A stretch of 9,305 bases of DNA, taken from the NCBI GenBank assembly GCA_002774315.1, contig PEYP01000109.1, forward strand, positions 1 through 9,305, read 5' to 3'. The notes beneath the pieces were generated by a model, which made no database searches, was not told where the DNA came from, and saw nothing but the letters and a program-made list of their open reading frames with translations. The stretch comes from Candidatus Stahliibacteriota bacterium CG08_land_8_20_14_0_20_40_26 (GTDB lineage Bacteria; Hydrothermota; UBA3073). The position numbers and the translations under genes are program-made. Below are positions 6,225 through 9,305 of the stretch, piece after piece. Each line of letters opens with the position of its first letter. The stretch's first letter is position 1.

Positions 6225-8907
6225 AAAAAGTAAACCCAATCCCAATTTCGACGCTCCCGCCCTCCCTGTATCTTGCAGGATTGAGCATATCCTCTTCATC
6301 TGTATATGGAGGAAGAGGGTCACCCAATCTATAATCCCTGCCAGTCACAGGATTTATATAATAGACATTCCTGTAGTTGAATATGTTCCTGCCCTTGAGA
6401 CTGATATTGAATTTTAATCCAAAAAGTCTTACTCCCTTCTTCAACTCTATATCTACTCTGCTCCAGTAAGGTCCGATACCGGAGTTAAGCTCTTCTCTGT
6501 TTCCAAGGGTATCCTGAGGGGTATATCTTCTGCCTGATTGGAGAGACAGGGAAAGGTTCGCATTTAGACTACCTGGTATAGTAAGCCCAAAAATGTTCAA
6601 TTTTTCATTATCTCTCATTATATAACCAAGGGACCCGAAGACTTTGAGAGGTCTATCCCATATTAGATACCACTCCTTCAGGCTCTCCTCATTTCCTCTC
6701 CAGTATATATCTTCTGCGGTAGAAGTTCTGCCCTTACTCTGCGAGAGAGTAAATTCAATATCACTATACCAGTTTCGGGAAAGTCTCTTCTCAAGAGTTA
6801 TTTCAAGTCCCAGGGACCTCGAATAATCAGAATTAAAATACATCCAGAAATCAGGATTTGGTGGAATTCCCGGTACCTTCTGGGCAGTAGGGTAGTTAAA
6901 GATATCCTTGTAATATGCTGTAGTTACAAGCTTTGTATGCTCTCCAAAAAGATGCTCCAGACCAAGCTCATACGCAACAGTTATTGTTTGATTTAGGTTA
7001 GGATTTCCTACAAGTTCGTAGGTTGAGGTGGCCCTTCTTCCCAGTTTTGAACATACAAATTTTCTGTCAGGAAGCTGCGAAAAATGACCGTATGAGAAGA
7101 AAAACTTGTCTCTATCTGTAATGGGATATGATATACCGACCCTTGGAGAGAAATGTGCCTTAAAGTGATAGTCTGTAAAGGGTATTCTCGGGTTGTCATC
7201 GAGATATGCATTATATTCCTGTTCTACGATTGGAGGTATATCCTCTTTTTTAAGAGTATTTTTAACACCATCCTCAAGATACCTTCCGGGCACCCAGGAG
7301 TCAAGTCTTATCCCGAGATTCGCAATCATACCCGCAAAGGATATTTGATTCTGAAAGTAGATCCCACCATCTAATCCCCGTGCCTTGTATATATCATTGT
7401 TTAGACCCAGCCCACCCGGTGAAGCAAACCATGGGTAGTGAATATCTATCCACTGAATCTCTAAACCTTGTAAGAGTAGCCCCGTCTTAATGCTATATAC
7501 AGGGCTTATTGCCCTTGTTATATCAAATTTACCTGTATATGTCTCAACATAATGATCATGCCAGTAGGGGGCATCACCAATGTCCCAGAATCCGTCACCA
7601 CGAGCAGTCAGGCTATCTCCCGAGGGATATATATCCAATAACTCATCATATTTCGACCAATGTTTCCCTCCAACATCTATGCGGAGGTTTGTGAAGAATC
7701 TCGAAAATTTTATGTCATAAAAGGTCTGCAAATTTGGAACATTATGGTACGAAAGGGTAACCTGATTACCATCCCTTGTAAATGTCAGATAATTATCGAG
7801 TATATTCTTATATCTGTATGGGAATCCATATGCAAAAGGATACTCATTTCCTGAGAGGAAGTAACCCTGATTTATCTCTATAGACCTTGAAAGTGAAAGG
7901 GCAAGTTTCTGGTTATCGGTGGGAGACCAGGTGAATTTCAGAATGCCTGACAGCGTGTTCTCCTCTCTTGGAGAGAGTTTTGAGGTTTCAAACACACTTG
8001 AGTATAAACTATCGGTATGAGGCAGATATGTATCAGAGAATCTTGCATAGAGACTTGAAAAAAAGGAGACCTTTCCAGGTATGTGAATACCAATAGCTGG
8101 CAGGAGCCTTTTGGTTATATATTCGGGACCCTCCAGTTGTAGTATCGTTGTTCTATCAAAATACCAGAATGGTCCGCTTGATGAAAATCCTATCTTCCCA
8201 TGGTAATGATCACTGCCCTCCTTCAATTTTACATCTACCACTCCTGACATCGCTTGACCATATTCTGCATTAAAACCACCTGTCAGTGCCTCTACCTCAC
8301 TGACAGACGAAACAGGCAGATACATTCCAAAGGCAGTACCTGAGAGTGGGTCCCTCACGGGTATACCATCCACTATCATAAGAATTTCACTCGCCCGCCC
8401 CCCTCTTATATGTATATCGGTGCCCTCCCCAGATATTCCTGCACGGGTTGCAAGGGCGCTTCTTACATCATGAACGGGAAGTGCCTCAAGCGTCCGTGTA
8501 TCCATAATCCTCTGAGAGGCGGTCACCTCCTTCTCTATCATTGGCCTCTCCCCTACCACCTCTACCCCCTTCATCTCTATAACTGTCTCCTCAAGATAGA
8601 AATCCATCCTCACTATCTTTTCTCCTGCTACCTCTAATCTGTAATTCTTTTTTTTATAACCGATCATAGAGGTGGTAAGTATGTATGTCCCTGACTGGAT
8701 ATGAGAAATTTTGAAAGCACCATTTGGATCTGTGCTTGCTCCCTTTGTTGTTCCTTCGAGAACAAGATTGACACCGGGCAAACCAACACCCGTCACCGCA
8801 TCATACACATATCCCGCTATGGTACCCTCCTGAGGATGAGATAGAAGAACGCCCTGAGAGAGTAAAATAATAACAGAAGACAAGGCAATATATCTTATAG
8901 GCTTCAT
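6223..8907 (-). CDS. TonB-dependent outer-membrane receptor with carboxypeptidase-regulatory-like N-domain
   Basis: The product is 894 aa with a signal peptide (first ~23 residues). Residues about 27-106 form a carboxypeptidase-regulatory-like beta-sandwich (GTIAGYVYDAVTGVGLPGVN, then GASTDPNGAFKISHI and SMIGYKKK), typical of SusC/RagA-like and other FCB receptors. The plug domain spans about 119-230, with IHIRGGRASEILMIVDGIPV (165-184) and NAEYGQAMSGVVDVKLKEG (213-231). The remainder, about 235-894, is the 22-strand barrel, ending in IGIGFTF with terminal Phe. Such receptors import large or scarce ligands using TonB/ExbBD energy. No SusD partner is nearby, so a glycan role is not supported and the substrate is unknown. 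It is the first gene after a strong promoter, with about 30 nt of leader. The leader has only a weak purine stretch (GAAAAAG) before ATG. Length is normal and there are no frame breaks. Confidence 0.93.
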   Translation of the reverse strand: MKPIRYIALSSVIILLSQGVLLSHPQEGTIAGYVYDAVTGVGLPGVNLVLEGTTKGASTDPNGAFKISHIQSGTYILTTSMIGYKKKNYRLEVAGEKIVRMDFYLEETVIEMKGVEVVGERPMIEKEVTASQRIMDTRTLEALPVHDVRSALATRAGISGEGTDIHIRGGRASEILMIVDGIPVRDPLSGTAFGMYLPVSSVSEVEALTGGFNAEYGQAMSGVVDVKLKEGSDHYHGKIGFSSSGPFWYFDRTTILQLEGPEYITKRLLPAIGIHIPGKVSFFSSLYARFSDTYLPHTDSLYSSVFETSKLSPREENTLSGILKFTWSPTDNQKLALSLSRSIEINQGYFLSGNEYPFAYGFPYRYKNILDNYLTFTRDGNQVTLSYHNVPNLQTFYDIKFSRFFTNLRIDVGGKHWSKYDELLDIYPSGDSLTARGDGFWDIGDAPYWHDHYVETYTGKFDITRAISPVYSIKTGLLLQGLEIQWIDIHYPWFASPGGLGLNNDIYKARGLDGGIYFQNQISFAGMIANLGIRLDSWVPGRYLEDGVKNTLKKEDIPPIVEQEYNAYLDDNPRIPFTDYHFKAHFSPRVGISYPITDRDKFFFSYGHFSQLPDRKFVCSKLGRRATSTYELVGNPNLNQTITVAYELGLEHLFGEHTKLVTTAYYKDIFNYPTAQKVPGIPPNPDFWMYFNSDYSRSLGLEITLEKRLSRNWYSDIEFTLSQSKGRTSTAEDIYWRGNEESLKEWYLIWDRPLKVFGSLGYIMRDNEKLNIFGLTIPGSLNANLSLSLQSGRRYTPQDTLGNREELNSGIGPYWSRVDIELKKGVRLFGLKFNISLKGRNIFNYRNVYYINPVTGRDYRLGDPLPPYTDEEDMLNPARYREGGSVEIGIGFTF

Positions 8908-8944
8908 CTTTTTCGCAGTCTTTTAACAGCGAATTTATTTTTAT

Positions 8945-8973
8945 ATGATACCATAAAAATGCTAAACTGTCAA
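8945..8973 (-). promoter_or_regulatory. Sigma70-type promoter for the receptor operon
   Basis: On the minus strand the -35 box TTGACA (8968-8973) and -10 box TATCAT (8945-8950) are separated by exactly 17 bp. Transcription should start near 8938, giving a leader of about 30 nt. The TTGACA box is one arm of an inverted repeat: TGTCAA at 8968-8973 faces TTGACA at 8981-8986 across a T-rich 7-bp gap. It could be a repressor or activator site, or chance in AT-rich DNA. Confidence 0.75.
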
Positions 8974-9026
8974 GTTTTTTTTGACAACTTAATTAAAGAA
9001 TTAACCATTAAGAACACCAAGAAGAA

Positions 9027-9117
9027 ATGGGGTGATGGGATACTGGGGTGGTGGATTTACAGATTGTAGATTACGGATTACCGATCACCGATTACTGATC
9101 ACCGATAACCAATACTA
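9027..9117. repeat. Octamer then heptamer arrays upstream of the operon
   Basis: Four 8-bp units (ATGGGGTG, ATGGGATA, CTGGGGTG, GTGGATTT) cover 9027-9058. A 7-bp array starts at 9062 and stays in phase to 9117: GATTGTA, GATTACG, GATTACC, GATCACC, GATTACT, GATCACC, GATAACC, AATACTA. The surrounding gene-free stretch 8974-9223 also holds a reversed CACGRAG word pair (9124-9150) and ATTCACC/ATTCACT words near 9177-9190. I see no gene in 8908-9305. Confidence 0.75.
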
Positions 9118-9223
9118 AATGGACTTCGTGACTTATTGCCTCCGTGGTGTATTTTTGATTTTTACTACGATTTACTATTCACCATTCACTAACTCACTAA
9201 TATTTTTTTCTTGACAATAGAGC

Positions 9224-9291
9224 GTAGGGCAAACCTTTAGGTTTGCTTTGTCTTTTGCAAGGCTAAAGCCTTGCCCTACGCCTTGCCCTAC
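9224..9291. repeat. Stand-alone REPIN (A-B' plus partial copy)
   Basis: A type-A REP (9224-9246), the 10-bp linker TTTGTCTTTT, an inverted type-B REP (9257-9279) and the extra GCCTTGCCCTAC (9280-9291) make a 68-bp unit. It matches 5094-5161 at 67 of 68 positions, the only change being T for C in the type-A loop. No transposase is beside it within the window, so it looks like a non-autonomous copy served by the RAYT at 4543-5007. Confidence 0.9.
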
Positions 9292-9305
9292 AGTTTCTCC
9301 TCAAA

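Noticed and set aside
6223..8907. SusC of a glycan-uptake pair
   Set aside because: The N-domain resembles SusC-type receptors, but no SusD-like lipoprotein or glycan enzyme is nearby; the lipoproteins here are NHL and Ig-like.
9211..9240. Plus-strand TTGACA as a promoter firing out of the window
   Set aside because: No -10-like hexamer lies 16-18 bp downstream; that stretch is REP sequence.
9288..9305. Possible C-terminus of a minus-strand gene (codons for FEEKL then TAG)
   Set aside because: Only five codons are visible before the edge; it fits the REP-next-to-stop pattern but cannot be supported alone.

Overview
The window reads as a stretch of chromosome from an uncultured Gram-negative bacterium of the Fibrobacterota-Chlorobiota-Bacteroidota (FCB) type or a neighbouring candidate phylum such as WOR-3/Stahlbacteria. 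This placement is inference from gene content: a TonB-dependent receptor with a carboxypeptidase-regulatory-like N-domain, a PorV/PorQ-type outer-membrane barrel, a secreted protein with a YPNP-type C-terminal sorting/FlgD-like domain, and two lipoproteins. Base composition is moderate to AT-leaning. Only one of the six genes has a clear Shine-Dalgarno sequence. The one good promoter is a classical sigma70 type rather than the Bacteroidota type.

All six supportable genes lie on the minus strand, so transcription runs from right to left. A strong promoter (8945-8973) precedes the TonB-dependent receptor (8907-6223). It is followed by the PorV/PorQ-like barrel (6154-5162), a REP-associated tyrosine transposase (RAYT, 5007-4543) embedded in REP palindromes, an NHL-repeat lipoprotein (4429-3518), a large secreted protein with a C-terminal sorting-like domain (3290-1443), and a second lipoprotein that runs off the left edge (1238 to <1). 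Apart from the RAYT, every product is exported to the envelope. Together they look like one outer-membrane/surface module whose substrate cannot be told from sequence.

The spaces between genes are the most unusual part. Each is filled with one or more repeat types. GTAG-footed REP palindromes of 23 nt occur with three different stems (4452-4535, 5028-5161, 6161-6183, 9224-9291). The others are degenerate short-period arrays with 7, 8, 9 or 10 bp steps (3317-3377, 3427-3507, 6191-6224, 9027-9117) and a 188-bp imperfect palindrome with 17-bp perfect ends (1253-1440). The RAYT lies between two REP clusters of the same composition, and a near-identical REPIN sits 4 kb away without a transposase. 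This is a likely autonomous/non-autonomous pair. No rRNA, tRNA or CRISPR array was seen.
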